Part shown: piece after piece, positions 25,411-33,654 of the stretch
Position numbering within the stretch: position 1 is the stretch's first letter
Layout of the letters: the number at the start of each line of letters is the position of its first letter
Assembly (NCBI RefSeq): GCF_008932295.1
Contig: NZ_WBWA01000035.1
Span: forward strand, 1-40,028
Direction of reading: 5' to 3'
Length of the DNA stretch: 40,028 nucleotides
From: Brucella tritici
Lineage (GTDB): Bacteria > Pseudomonadota > Alphaproteobacteria > Rhizobiales > Rhizobiaceae
Notes under the pieces: model-generated
The model's input: the letters and a program-made list of their open reading frames with translations, nothing else
Told to the model about the DNA's origin: nothing
Database searches by the model: none
Made by a program: the position numbers and the translations under genes

Positions 25411-26253
25411 TCAATGCGCAGACGGCTGGCGACTGCGCGCTACAATCTGCGTTGGGTTGACAAAGCGCAGTGCCAGCAGAAGCCAGACCAATGATGTCAC
25501 CATGTAGATGACGGCCATTGCATCAATGGACTGAACCGAGCGGACACCTGCCGCAAAGACGGAATAGTAAAGCGCGACCACCAGCGTCTGCGATGTCGGG
25601 CCAGCCGTCAGGAAGGTCAGTTCGAACATGGCAACCGTGCGCACCAGCACCAGCAGCATGGCTGCAAGAATGCCCGGGGTGAGCATTGGCAGCAAAACAT
25701 GCAGAAATAGTTTGAAGGTGCCCGCACCAAAGACCCGCGCTGCTGCTTCAACCTTGGGATCGATCTGCTCGATAAACGGCACCATCACAAGGATGACAAA
25801 GGGGACCGTCGGCACAAGATTAGCCAAAACCACACCCCAGAAAGTTCCACCAACGCCAAACTTATAGAGCACTGTCGCGAGCGGAATGCCAAATGTAATG
25901 GGCGGAACCAGAAGCGGCAGAAGGAAAATCAGCAGAACGATTTTCTTGCCCGGAAAATCCCGGCGCGCCATTGCATAAGCTGCTGTCACGCCAAGAAATC
26001 CCGAAAGGATGACGACGGCAAACACGACCTGGAAAGTGACCAGCAGCACCTGATCAAGCTGAAACTCAGCCCAGGCCGCTGCATACCAGCGTGTGGTAAA
26101 CGCTTCCGGTAGCCATGTGCCGAGCCAGCGCGTGCCAAAACTGGAAACCACCACGGCCACGATGACCGCCAGAACATTGAGCACAAAGAAGCCGGTCACA
26201 AGCCAGACAAGAGTGATCCAGAGCTTGGAAAGAATGGAAGTATCGCGGATCAT
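25411..26253 (-). CDS. ABC transporter permease (Fe3+/polyamine/phosphonate type), 280 aa
   Basis: An inner-membrane protein with about six helices, starting LWITLVWLVTGFFVLNVLAV. The EAA loop is EAAARVFGAGTFKLFLHVLL (about 175-195). The family pattern MPLLVPPITFGIPLA-like (LLPLLVPPITFGI) is that of AfuB/PotC-type permeases. It works with the permease 3 bases upstream, the ATPase at 27169 and the binding protein at 28313. The operon context (sugar-acid catabolism) suggests a uronate or aldonate as cargo rather than iron. Confidence 0.9.
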   Translation of the reverse strand: MIRDTSILSKLWITLVWLVTGFFVLNVLAVIVAVVVSSFGTRWLGTWLPEAFTTRWYAAAWAEFQLDQVLLVTFQVVFAVVILSGFLGVTAAYAMARRDFPGKKIVLLIFLLPLLVPPITFGIPLATVLYKFGVGGTFWGVVLANLVPTVPFVILVMVPFIEQIDPKVEAAARVFGAGTFKLFLHVLLPMLTPGILAAMLLVLVRTVAMFELTFLTAGPTSQTLVVALYYSVFAAGVRSVQSIDAMAVIYMVTSLVWLLLALRFVNPTQIVARSRQPSAH

Positions 26254-26256
26254 GAC

Positions 26257-27165
26257 CTATCCCTTTCCGCCGGCAGTAGAACCGCGATAGAAGAATGAAC
26301 GCACCCCGAGGAGCGCGCCGACCACGAGCAATTGCACTGCCGCCATAATCATGGCGATGGATGACGCCATGGAGTCATCGTATTGCTCGAAGGCGGCCTG
26401 GGCTGCGGCAATCGAAATCACACGCGTCGGCCCCGAGGGTGCCCCCAACAGGACGGCGGACGGAAACACGGCAAAGGCCTGCACGAAGGTAAGGCAGGCT
26501 GCAACGACGAGCCCCGGCACAAGTAGGGGCAGCATGACATGGCGGAAACGCTGCCAGCTATTGGCGCCATGGGTGGCGGCGGCGCGTTCCAGTGCGGGAT
26601 CGATACCGGTTATATAGGAAAGCGTCAGCAGAAAGGTGAATGGAAACACCGTGATGACCAGCGACGCAAAGACGCCCCAGTAATTATTGGTGAGCTTCAA
26701 TGGGCTGTCGATCAGGCCGATCGTGATTAACGTGCGGCTGAACCAGCCCTGCGGCCCGAGATAGTTCAAAAGCCCTTCGGCAATAAGAACCGTTCCCAGA
26801 GTGACTGGCAGAACCAGGATTGTCGTCAGAAGACGTTGCCGCGGCATCAGCCGGACACGCATGGCAATCGGAACGGCAAACAGGACACTGATAAGCGTCA
26901 CCGGAATAGCCAGCCAGAGCGTCGCACCTATGGTTTTATAGAGATAGGGATCGGAGAAGAACTTGCGGTAATTGGCCAACGCCCCGTCGCCATCAAGCGG
27001 ATTGAACGACAGAACCAATCCATAAAGAAACGGATAAATGAAGACGCCTACCACAAAGAGAAGCGCAGGCAGGATTAGAAGTGTGACGCCGTCGAAGCCA
27101 CGATTAGCGAGCCGTTGCCGCAAGCCTGGCTTGAGCGGGGTATCTGCATAAGTCTCAGCCGCCAT
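26257..27165 (-). CDS. ABC transporter permease (Fe3+/polyamine type), 302 aa
   Basis: An inner-membrane protein with helices from LILPALLFVVGVFIYPFLYG onward. The EAA loop is ERAAATHGANSWQRFRHVML (about 195-215), and the C-terminal tail is short and basic. GGAGGG precedes the ATG. Its stop is 3 bases from the next permease start, and its own start is 3 bases after the ATPase stop. It forms the pore with the adjacent permease. Confidence 0.92.
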   Translation of the reverse strand: MAAETYADTPLKPGLRQRLANRGFDGVTLLILPALLFVVGVFIYPFLYGLVLSFNPLDGDGALANYRKFFSDPYLYKTIGATLWLAIPVTLISVLFAVPIAMRVRLMPRQRLLTTILVLPVTLGTVLIAEGLLNYLGPQGWFSRTLITIGLIDSPLKLTNNYWGVFASLVITVFPFTFLLTLSYITGIDPALERAAATHGANSWQRFRHVMLPLLVPGLVVAACLTFVQAFAVFPSAVLLGAPSGPTRVISIAAAQAAFEQYDDSMASSIAMIMAAVQLLVVGALLGVRSFFYRGSTAGGKG

Positions 27166-27168
27166 CGT

Positions 27169-28242
27169 TCAGCCCTCCGCCGGAAAAATCAGCGCATGAC
27201 CAGCATCAATGCCGAGTACGATACGGCTGCCCGGCTCCACCCCCTGCGGCCCGTGAAAGATCAGCTCCATCCCGGTTTCAGTACTGGCCGTGCCAACATA
27301 TTCGCGCCCTCGATATTCGATGGTTTCGACCGTTGCATCCAAATCATTGCGATGGCCCGAACCAGACACGACATCATCGCCGCGTGCCATCAGCACGGCA
27401 TCATCACCCGCCTCAAGCCCATCCATCGCACGGCCAACGAGTTCACTTCCCGCGATAGAAATGATCGCCTGCCCGTTCTCGACGCGCACGACTTTGCCCG
27501 GCAAGGCGTTGCGGAAACCCATGAAGGCTGCGACATCACGATAGCGCGGCTCTTCATAAAGCTCATGCGGCTTGCCGACTTGGCGGATTTCACCATCACG
27601 CAACACGACAATACGATCCGCCAAAGACAAGGCCTCGTCCTGATCATGGGTCACATAGATCGTCGTCGAACCAAGCTGGTTATGGATGCGGCGGATTTCG
27701 GCCCGCATTTCAAGGCGTAGCTTCGCATCGAGATTAGAAAGTGGCTCGTCCATCAAGACCACCGGTGGCTCGATGACAATGGCGCGGGCAATCGCCACGC
27801 GCTGCTGCTGGCCGCCGGAAAGCTGTCCGGGCAGCTTTTCTTCCTGTCCTTGCAGGCGCACCAAAGCCAATGCGGCGCGTGCACGCTTTTCGATCTCGCT
27901 TTTTGCCAGACCGCGCATCTTGAGGCCGAACCCGACATTCTGCAGAACATTCATATGTGGAAACAGGGCATAGTTCTGGAACACCATACCGAAACCGCGG
28001 TCTTCCGGTTTCTGCTGATCGACGCGACGGTTGTCGATATAAATACCGCCGCCCGTCGTGCCTAGAAGTCCGGCGATGCAATTGAGAGCCGTCGACTTGC
28101 CACAACCCGACGGTCCGAGAAGTGCGATGAACTCGCCTTTCCTGATTGTGAGGTTGATTTCCCTCAGCGCATTGAAAGTTCCAAATGATCGGCTCATCCG
28201 GTCTAGCCGGAGTTCTTGAAAGGACATTGACGCAAGCACCAT
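27169..28242 (-). CDS. ABC transporter ATP-binding protein (PotA/FbpC type), 357 aa
   Basis: Walker A GPSGCGKST (43-51), signature LSGGQQQRV, Walker B VVLMDEPLSNLDAKL and the switch His in YVTHDQDEAL are all intact. The C-terminal 120 residues form a TOBE-type regulatory domain (VVRVENGQAIISIAGSELVG, MARGDDVV). The start is uncertain: ATG 28242 or ATG 28227, neither with a strong binding site. It drives the two permeases encoded downstream. Confidence 0.92.
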   Translation of the reverse strand: MVLASMSFQELRLDRMSRSFGTFNALREINLTIRKGEFIALLGPSGCGKSTALNCIAGLLGTTGGGIYIDNRRVDQQKPEDRGFGMVFQNYALFPHMNVLQNVGFGLKMRGLAKSEIEKRARAALALVRLQGQEEKLPGQLSGGQQQRVAIARAIVIEPPVVLMDEPLSNLDAKLRLEMRAEIRRIHNQLGSTTIYVTHDQDEALSLADRIVVLRDGEIRQVGKPHELYEEPRYRDVAAFMGFRNALPGKVVRVENGQAIISIAGSELVGRAMDGLEAGDDAVLMARGDDVVSGSGHRNDLDATVETIEYRGREYVGTASTETGMELIFHGPQGVEPGSRIVLGIDAGHALIFPAEG

Positions 28243-28312
28243 GATTTAGAATTGGCGACTATCAGCGGCCGATGGCGCGCCCTTCATGGCCCGCCACCCA
28301 GCTTTCGGTCAA

Positions 28313-29500
28313 TCAGCCAGCCGCGACGTCTTCGTCCCAACGGCGGAATGCGGCCACCAGAGCTTCCGGCTCAAGTGGCAACTCGATTGGATTGTTGGCA
28401 ATCCAGTCGGCATATTCCGGACGGCCGAACTCCGCGATGATGTTCTGGCTTTCCTTCGGCGCCATTTCGATGGTGACGTCCTTCACTGCAGGACCCGGAT
28501 AGAAATAGCCGGCATCGTAGGAATAGGCCTGTTGGTCGGGCTTGAGTGAGAACTTGATGAACTCCATCAGCACCGCGATTTTTTCCTCTGACACGCCTTT
28601 GGGAATGGCGAAATAATGTGCATCGCAAACCCAGTGGAAGCCCTCCAGCTTGCTGACGCCCATCTCCTTCGGCACAACGCCGAGCGCACGCGGATTGATA
28701 TCCCAGCCGGTGGTCGTCACCGTCATGTCGCGCGTGCCTTCGCCGAGCTCTTTCATCAGAGCGCCAGTGCCAGCGGGATAATATTCGATATTCTTGTGCA
28801 GTTCCTTCAGATAGGCCCAGGTCTTGTCCCATCCCTTGACCGGATCTTTCGGATCGCTGTCGCCAAGCAGGTAAGGCAGACCCATCAGGAATGTGCGACC
28901 CGGACCAGAATTTGCCGGTCGGGCATAGATGAACTTGTTTGGATTTTCCTTTGTCCAGGCCAGAAGCTCTTCGGCCGTCTTTGGCGGCGTCTTGACCTTC
29001 TCAGGGTGATATTCGAGCAATGGACCGGATGGATAATAGGACACCACAACGCCCTTGCCCTTCGACATTTCCTGCATGCGCCATGCCGGTTCGAGATAGA
29101 TATCTTGAAGCTTCGGCAAGCCATTATCCGGCAGCGCAATAATGTCGCTCCATATATCATCGGCAAGTCCGGCGGAAAGCGCGTCCGGCCCGACGATCAC
29201 CATGTCGATGTCGATCCGGTTGGCGCGCTGTTGCGCCTTGATCTTGCCCGGCAGTTCGGGTGCTGGTGCCTTGTTGAACGTGAAGCGCGAAACGAGCGCT
29301 TTTTGTTCAGAAGCAAAATTGTCGAAAATCGGCTGTGTCAGCGCGAGATTGCCAGCCGCGTCAATGACATTCAGTGCGACGGGCGATGATGGCAGCTTTG
29401 CCGATTGTGCCCAAGCAGCACCCTTGGGCAGCAAAAGTCCTGCGCCGGTTGCAAATCCAGCCCCCGCCATGAATGTGCGGCGTGAAATTCCTTTGGTCAT
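28313..29500 (-). CDS. ABC transporter substrate-binding protein (SBP family 1), Tat-exported
   Basis: I choose the ATG at 29500 because GGAGGAGAAC stands directly before it. The reading MTKGISRRTFMAGAGFATGA is a twin-arginine signal (Arg7-Arg8) ending near AAWA. The mature protein of about 365 residues is of the putrescine/iron/sugar-acid binding type (IDMVIVGPDALSAGLADDIW, KNPNKFIYARPANSGPGRTF-like). A folded export route suggests early cofactor- or ligand-independent folding but nothing about specificity. It is the receptor of the importer in this operon. Confidence 0.9.
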   Translation of the reverse strand: MTKGISRRTFMAGAGFATGAGLLLPKGAAWAQSAKLPSSPVALNVIDAAGNLALTQPIFDNFASEQKALVSRFTFNKAPAPELPGKIKAQQRANRIDIDMVIVGPDALSAGLADDIWSDIIALPDNGLPKLQDIYLEPAWRMQEMSKGKGVVVSYYPSGPLLEYHPEKVKTPPKTAEELLAWTKENPNKFIYARPANSGPGRTFLMGLPYLLGDSDPKDPVKGWDKTWAYLKELHKNIEYYPAGTGALMKELGEGTRDMTVTTTGWDINPRALGVVPKEMGVSKLEGFHWVCDAHYFAIPKGVSEEKIAVLMEFIKFSLKPDQQAYSYDAGYFYPGPAVKDVTIEMAPKESQNIIAEFGRPEYADWIANNPIELPLEPEALVAAFRRWDEDVAAG

Positions 29501-29573
29501 GTTCTCCTCCACCTTTTTTACTTGTCCCGCACACACCGCTTCCTCCTGTCGGTACGTGCCGGCCTTCTAATTT

Positions 29574-30485
29574 TCAGACAATTGCATCGGTCTCCCAACC
29601 CGCAACGACCTTTTCGAGTGCCTTGCGGTCAGCCGCTTCAAGTTTCGGCAGGCCCGGTAGCCGGACATCGCCGACGGCAAAACCCTGAATTTGCAGTGCT
29701 TCCTTGACCACTGTGACGTTTGCACCATTGCGGTACTTGGTCCGCATGTTTTCAAAATCGGCAATGCTTTCAACAACGGCACGAGCACGGGCGTAATCGC
29801 CAGCTTCCAGCGCATTCCAAACAGCCATTGAGCGTTCCGGTGCCACATTGACGAGACCGGATGTAAAGCCACGTCCGCCCAATGCGTAAAACGGTAATGC
29901 CCAGCTTTCGGCCAGGCCACAAATCCAGGTCGCATCGGTTCCCTTGGTTGCGCGGCAGCATTCAAAGAACAACATCGTATTTTGCGATGCGAATTTCACA
30001 CCCGCAACTTTCGGATGGGTTGCAAGCCGCACCATCTCATCCAACGGGATCAGATCGGAGCGGATATATGCAACGATCGGAAGGTCGGTGGCTTCTGCAA
30101 TTTTGATAAAGTAATCGACCTGTGCATGAGGGGCAGCGAAGGGATCAAGTGGATGATGGATCATCACGCCATCCGCACCCTCAGCCTGCGCGGCTTTTAA
30201 TACCTTGATTGCATCGCGGACCGAGCGTCCGGCTGCGGCCGTTACCGCAGCTTTGCCATCAACCGCTTTGACGGCGATTGCCTGCAGGCGGATCACTTCA
30301 TCCACAGTCATGCTGTAGAACTCGCCGGTATTGCCGCCGGTGACGATGTTGTGCACGCCAGCTTTTGCGATACGTGCAACAATTTCGGTGGTTAGTGCGG
30401 CATCAATCTCGCCATCTGTGTTATAGGCAGTCGCATGCACGCCCGAGATGCCTCTCAGCACCCCGCGGTATTCCGCTAAATTCAT
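29574..30485 (-). CDS. DapA/DHDPS-family aldolase or dehydratase, 303 aa
   Basis: This class I lyase has the Schiff-base Lys164 (VAGVKFASQN), Tyr140 (IVAYIRSD) and a GGNTGEFYSM phosphate/carboxylate loop (50-60). Family members with a GNTGE loop include 5-keto-4-deoxyglucarate dehydratase and 2-keto-3-deoxygluconate aldolase. Here it could turn the 2-keto-3-deoxy acid into 2-oxoglutarate semialdehyde, or cleave it to pyruvate. GGGAGG precedes the ATG. It is the second gene of the operon, 20 bases after the regulator. No semialdehyde dehydrogenase is found in the window. Confidence 0.9.
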   Translation of the reverse strand: MNLAEYRGVLRGISGVHATAYNTDGEIDAALTTEIVARIAKAGVHNIVTGGNTGEFYSMTVDEVIRLQAIAVKAVDGKAAVTAAAGRSVRDAIKVLKAAQAEGADGVMIHHPLDPFAAPHAQVDYFIKIAEATDLPIVAYIRSDLIPLDEMVRLATHPKVAGVKFASQNTMLFFECCRATKGTDATWICGLAESWALPFYALGGRGFTSGLVNVAPERSMAVWNALEAGDYARARAVVESIADFENMRTKYRNGANVTVVKEALQIQGFAVGDVRLPGLPKLEAADRKALEKVVAGWETDAIV

Positions 30486-30505
30486 ATTACCCTCCCAGGT
30501 ACTGG

Positions 30506-31171
30506 TCAGAAGACCAGTTCGATATGTGTATCCCCCGCTTTCACGATATGCTCCCGCATCAATCGCTCGGCTAAATCCCCATTTCTAGCCGTGATAGCCT
30601 GCATAATCGCTTCATGTTCGCCGAATGACTGCCGGCGCACATCTTCGCGAGAAAGCACCGTCACCCGTGCTGCATGGTCATACATCCGCTGCGCATTTTG
30701 CAGCCGCCGCAGATATTCGCATCCTGATGCCTCGTGAATGGCATCATGAAATTTCTCATTGAGCTCGATCAGCGCATCCACATCGCCCGTTTCGACGGCC
30801 GCCCGCATTTCCTCAATGACTGCGCGAAGAAAGGCAAAAGCTTCTTCATCGCCATGTTTTGCAGCCTGTCGCGCGATAATGCTTTCAAGCGCTGCACGCG
30901 CCAGCGTCATCTCTTCGGCCTGTCGCGCATTGAACGAAACAAATGTACCGCGCCGTGCTTCCGTGCGCACAAGCCCCTCACCTTCAAGCTGGCGCAGCGC
31001 TTCTTTTAGAGGGCTGGTGCTGATACCGAGGTCAGCTGCCAATTGTCGCTCATTCAATCTGTCGCCAGACTTCAACCGACCCGAGATAATCGCCTCCCGC
31101 AGATCGTCATGCACATGATCTCTGAGGCTCTTCACCTTGATGGGTGAGAATGGGGAAACACTATCACGCAA
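30506..31171 (-). CDS. GntR-family regulator with FCD domain, 221 aa
   Basis: The winged helix is LREAIISGRLKSGDRLNERQ then LGISTSPLKEALRQLEGEGL and the wing VRTEARRGTFV (about 20-75). The C-terminal FCD domain (ARAALESIIARQAAKHGDEE, ELNEKFHDAIHEAS and SFGEHEAIMQAI) has the Asp/His ligands of the metal-dependent sensor type. Such regulators usually bind a sugar acid and derepress uptake and catabolism. The start is a TTG at 31171; a GTG at 31135 is possible. It is the first gene of the leftward operon, so it is likely autoregulated through the site at 31231-31258. Confidence 0.9.
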   Translation of the reverse strand: MRDSVSPFSPIKVKSLRDHVHDDLREAIISGRLKSGDRLNERQLAADLGISTSPLKEALRQLEGEGLVRTEARRGTFVSFNARQAEEMTLARAALESIIARQAAKHGDEEAFAFLRAVIEEMRAAVETGDVDALIELNEKFHDAIHEASGCEYLRRLQNAQRMYDHAARVTVLSREDVRRQSFGEHEAIMQAITARNGDLAERLMREHIVKAGDTHIELVF

Positions 31172-31230
31172 AGGCGCACCTGCTTTTCATCCGTATCTAC
31201 CCCATGATCCTGAAGCAGGAAATCTGATGT

Positions 31231-31272
31231 GTCAATATCTGATGTATCATATATTGACGGAACTAATTTCAA
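31231..31272 (-). promoter_or_regulatory. Promoter and probable GntR operator of the sugar-acid operon
   Basis: Reading leftward, TTGAAA (31272-31267) and TGATAC (31249-31244) are separated by 17 bases. The inverted repeat GTCAATAT (31231-31238) and ATATTGAC (31251-31258) surrounds the -10 and encloses TGATGTATCA (31240-31249), a typical GntR half-site arrangement. ATCTGATGT also occurs twice (31222, 31237). Binding here would block RNA polymerase. Confidence 0.6.
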
Positions 31273-31363
31273 TCTTCATCTGTGACTTAACTATTAATGC
31301 AGCATGGGGTGGGCCACTTTCACGGCGCGTCAGGATCTGAAAGCACCCCCGTCAAAATGGTCC

Positions 31364-31399
31364 GATGTTGATTTTTACTTCTCCGTGAAAATCAACATC
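31364..31399. repeat. Perfect 12-bp inverted repeat, possible IS21-type end remnant
   Basis: GATGTTGATTTT (31364-31375) pairs with AAAATCAACATC (31388-31399) across 12 bases (TACTTCTCCGTG). TGTTGATTTT together with GTGGGCCACTTTCACGGCGC at about 31311-31329 resembles the ends of IS21-type elements in rhizobia, but this is from memory. It sits between the GntR operon and ccdAB. It could also be a terminator for neither gene, as both neighbours read away from it. Confidence 0.4.
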
Positions 31400-31465
31400 C
31401 TTGTAATGGTAGGCCCATCGTTAGCTGGTTTAAATGGCTGTGACTGAGGGGGTACAATATTACGG

Positions 31466-31494
31466 TTGTTTGCGCATAGTTATGCGCATATATT
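31466..31494 (+). promoter_or_regulatory. ccdAB promoter with operator palindrome in the spacer
   Basis: TTGTTT (31466-31471) and TATATT (31489-31494) are 17 bases apart. TGCGCATA (31471-31478) and TATGCGCA (31481-31488) form a perfect 8-bp inverted repeat that fills the spacer. This fits autorepression by the antitoxin or antitoxin-toxin complex. It also shows that the ATG at 31434 is upstream of the promoter and not the real start. Confidence 0.75.
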
Positions 31495-31517
31495 CCGGGC
31501 AACGAGGAACGTTTCTA

Positions 31518-31763
31518 ATGCCACAATCGCAACCTACCCGCACATTCAAACGCGCGGCCAATCTTTCAATCGATAGTGAGCTTCTTTCGGAAGCACGCCG
31601 CCATAATATTAATATTTCGCGCGCAGCCGAAATTGGTATTGCACAGGCGTTGGCTGCTGCCAAATCAGCACTTTGGAAAAAAGATAACCGTGCAGCGATG
31701 CAAAGCTCAAATGCTTACATCGAAGCAAATGGCTTACCTCTCGACCATTATCGTCGGTTCTAA
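31518..31763 (+). CDS. ccdA: CcdA-family antitoxin, 81 aa
   Basis: The start is the ATG at 31518 with GAGGAA upstream. Residues 12-45 (KRAANLSIDSELLSEARRHN then INISRAAEIGI) form the ribbon-helix-helix DNA-binding domain of CcdA. The C-terminal part (KDNRAAMQSSNAYIEANGLP, then LDHYRRF) is the flexible toxin-binding tail, ending in the family's typical G-PL---R-F. It neutralises CcdB and represses its own operon. Its stop overlaps the next start by one base (TAATG), as usual in this family. Confidence 0.9.
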   Translation: MPQSQPTRTFKRAANLSIDSELLSEARRHNINISRAAEIGIAQALAAAKSALWKKDNRAAMQSSNAYIEANGLPLDHYRRF

Positions 31764-32059
31764 TGGCGAGATATGACGTTTATTCCAATCCGGGTGGTGG
31801 CTATGTGCTCGACGTGCAGGCCGATCTACTGGATGAGCTTAAAACACGTATTGTCATCCCTCTCATTATCAAAACGCTGGCCCCCATCCCCGCCAAACGG
31901 CTTAATCCCAGCTTTGATATTGAAGGAGAGGAGTACGTCCTAGTCACACAGTTCATGGCCGCAATACCAGTATCAGTCTTGAAGACGCCAGTTACAAACC
32001 TTTCTGCATCGCATGACGAGATTGTGGCTGCGCTTGATATGGTATTTCATGGGTTCTGA
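31763..32059 (+). CDS. ccdB: CcdB-family toxin (gyrase inhibitor), 98 aa
   Basis: MARYDVYSNPGGGYVLDVQA opens the CcdB fold, followed by LKTRIVIPLI, LNPSFDIEGEEYVLVTQFMA and a C-terminal helix (HDEIVAALDMVFHGF). Known CcdB proteins poison DNA gyrase subunit A through C-terminal residues; here the end reads FHGF instead of the WGI of plasmid F, as in many chromosomal relatives. Length is normal, so it looks intact. The pair may stabilise this IS-rich region. Confidence 0.9.
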   Translation: MARYDVYSNPGGGYVLDVQADLLDELKTRIVIPLIIKTLAPIPAKRLNPSFDIEGEEYVLVTQFMAAIPVSVLKTPVTNLSASHDEIVAALDMVFHGF

Positions 32060-32335
32060 ACTCTACGGCTCGATTATTCCGTCTGTGCGACCACATCCCG
32101 GACTGATTGCCAGTCAAAACAGCGAGCAGAGGAAACCTCTCCGTCCCATTCAAATTCGTTACAGGTCACATACGGCAGGCTGTAACGTCGAGGTAATCTT
32201 CATGTAGCGGACGTCGCAGAACGCTTTCGCGGACATCATGGATTGTAAAGCATCTCCGCTATTTCACGAACACCAACAGGGGCGCGCCGAAATATTGCGC
32301 CCCTGACGATAAAACTCTGCCTAGATACTCGACCG
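32060..32335. other. Intergenic region downstream of ccdB
   Basis: About 276 bases between convergent ccdB and the carbohydrate ABC operon. It holds one strong hairpin at 32277-32305 next to the ABC side. I see no gene, tRNA or att-type repeat in the rest. Confidence 0.4.
32277..32305 (-). terminator. Hairpin at the end of the carbohydrate ABC operon
   Basis: CAGGGGCGC (32277-32285) and GCGCCCCTG (32297-32305) form a perfect 9-bp GC-rich stem, 31 bases after the binding-protein stop on the minus strand. There is no T-run, so it may act with Rho or as a 3' stabiliser. Confidence 0.6.
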
Positions 32336-33613
32336 TTACTGGGTCATCGCATCGACAGTTTTTACAAGTTCGGGAAGCCCATCGTCGGGAGTAAGATCAC
32401 CCCGCATAACTTTGGCGATAACATCGCGTGCTGCCCGCCAGATGCGAACCGATGAACCCGTCGGATAACCTTCCCATGGTCGCGCCTGTTCTATCTCTGA
32501 TGCCACCGTTTTGAAACGCGGCTCCTTTTCGTAGAATGGAGCAAGATAGTCAGCACCGTTAGCCAGCTTGTTTGTCGGCAGATAACCCGTTGTTTCCACC
32601 ACAATAGTCTGCCCTTTCGGGCCGGTAGCGAATTTCAGATATTCCCATGCAGCTTTCTGCACGGCTTCATCTTGCGAAAGAATGATCCCGGCTGCGCCAC
32701 CAGTGGGAAAGCCACCATTCTCCTTGTCATCGAGCGGCACTGCCATCGTGTTCAGTTTAAAGCGATCTCCAACCAGACCGATGATCTGTGCGAGACGTGC
32801 CGGAGTGTCTACAAAATAGGCCGTCTGGCCCGCGGCGAACTGCTGGCGCGCTTGTTCGAATTCCAGCAAGGTCTCGCCACCATCGGTCACCATACGGCGA
32901 AGAATTTTCAGGGCTGCCAGACCCTTCTCATTGTTGAAACCGACCTTTCCTGTTTCAGGATCAACGAGTTGTGTCCCTTCCTGACGCAAAATGGTCTGCC
33001 AGAGCCAGTCATCGGGCCAGTCGTAGATTGTATAACCGATACCCGCCATTTTCGGGTCCGCGTCATGGATTTTTTTGGCGCGCGCCAGCAAATCGTCCCA
33101 ACTGGATGGTACTTCCTTTGGGTCCAGACCAGCTTTCTCTACTGCGTTTTCGTTCACATAAATAATGGGAAGCGACGCATTGAAGGCCATTCCGTATTTG
33201 ACGCCGTCAACGATGCCCAAGTTAAGCATCGACTGCGAATAATTCTCCGTTTTCCAGCTTTCCGGTTCAGCGTCCAGAAACGGTTTTAGGTCGGTAATCT
33301 GTTTGCGCTTGGACAATGTGCGCGCAAGTTCCGGCAGCAGATGGTAGCCTGGGAAATAGATGTCGGGCAACTGATTGGTCACGGCGAGCCGCTGCATCAG
33401 AAGGTGTCCTTCATCGTAATCCTTCGCTGGAGCCCGGAATTTTATTTTTATGTCTGGATGCTCTTTCATGAAGGCCTGTGCGATCGGATCGTGAAACTTC
33501 GCGAAGCCCGGTTGAGCATAGAGCACGTCCAGCGTTACGTCGGCGGCCAGCGCTGTTCCCGTCATCTGCATTGTCAAAACACTGGCAGCGATGAGTTTTG
33601 CTATGTGTTTCAT
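32336..33613 (-). CDS. Carbohydrate ABC transporter substrate-binding protein (UgpB/SBP family 1), 425 aa
   Basis: A Sec signal (MKHIAKLIAASVLTMQMTGT, ALAAD) precedes a mature receptor of the CUT1 class: KEHPDIKIKFRAPAKDY, LPDIYFPGYHLLPELA, VKYGMAFNASLPIIYVNENA, and the typical C-terminus WEYLKFATGPKGQTIVVETT and GYLPTN. It resembles UgpB-type proteins for glycerol-3-phosphate, glycerophosphodiesters or oligosaccharides. The ATG has GGGAGGAACC in front. It is the last gene of its operon. Confidence 0.9.
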   Translation of the reverse strand: MKHIAKLIAASVLTMQMTGTALAADVTLDVLYAQPGFAKFHDPIAQAFMKEHPDIKIKFRAPAKDYDEGHLLMQRLAVTNQLPDIYFPGYHLLPELARTLSKRKQITDLKPFLDAEPESWKTENYSQSMLNLGIVDGVKYGMAFNASLPIIYVNENAVEKAGLDPKEVPSSWDDLLARAKKIHDADPKMAGIGYTIYDWPDDWLWQTILRQEGTQLVDPETGKVGFNNEKGLAALKILRRMVTDGGETLLEFEQARQQFAAGQTAYFVDTPARLAQIIGLVGDRFKLNTMAVPLDDKENGGFPTGGAAGIILSQDEAVQKAAWEYLKFATGPKGQTIVVETTGYLPTNKLANGADYLAPFYEKEPRFKTVASEIEQARPWEGYPTGSSVRIWRAARDVIAKVMRGDLTPDDGLPELVKTVDAMTQ

Positions 33614-33654
33614 TGGTTCCTCCCTGGATAAAACTCTTCTATTTATTGAGGTTT

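Noticed and set aside
31434..31517. N-terminal extension of CcdA
   Set aside because: The promoter and operator lie at 31466-31494, inside the extension; the ATG at 31518 has a good ribosome binding site.
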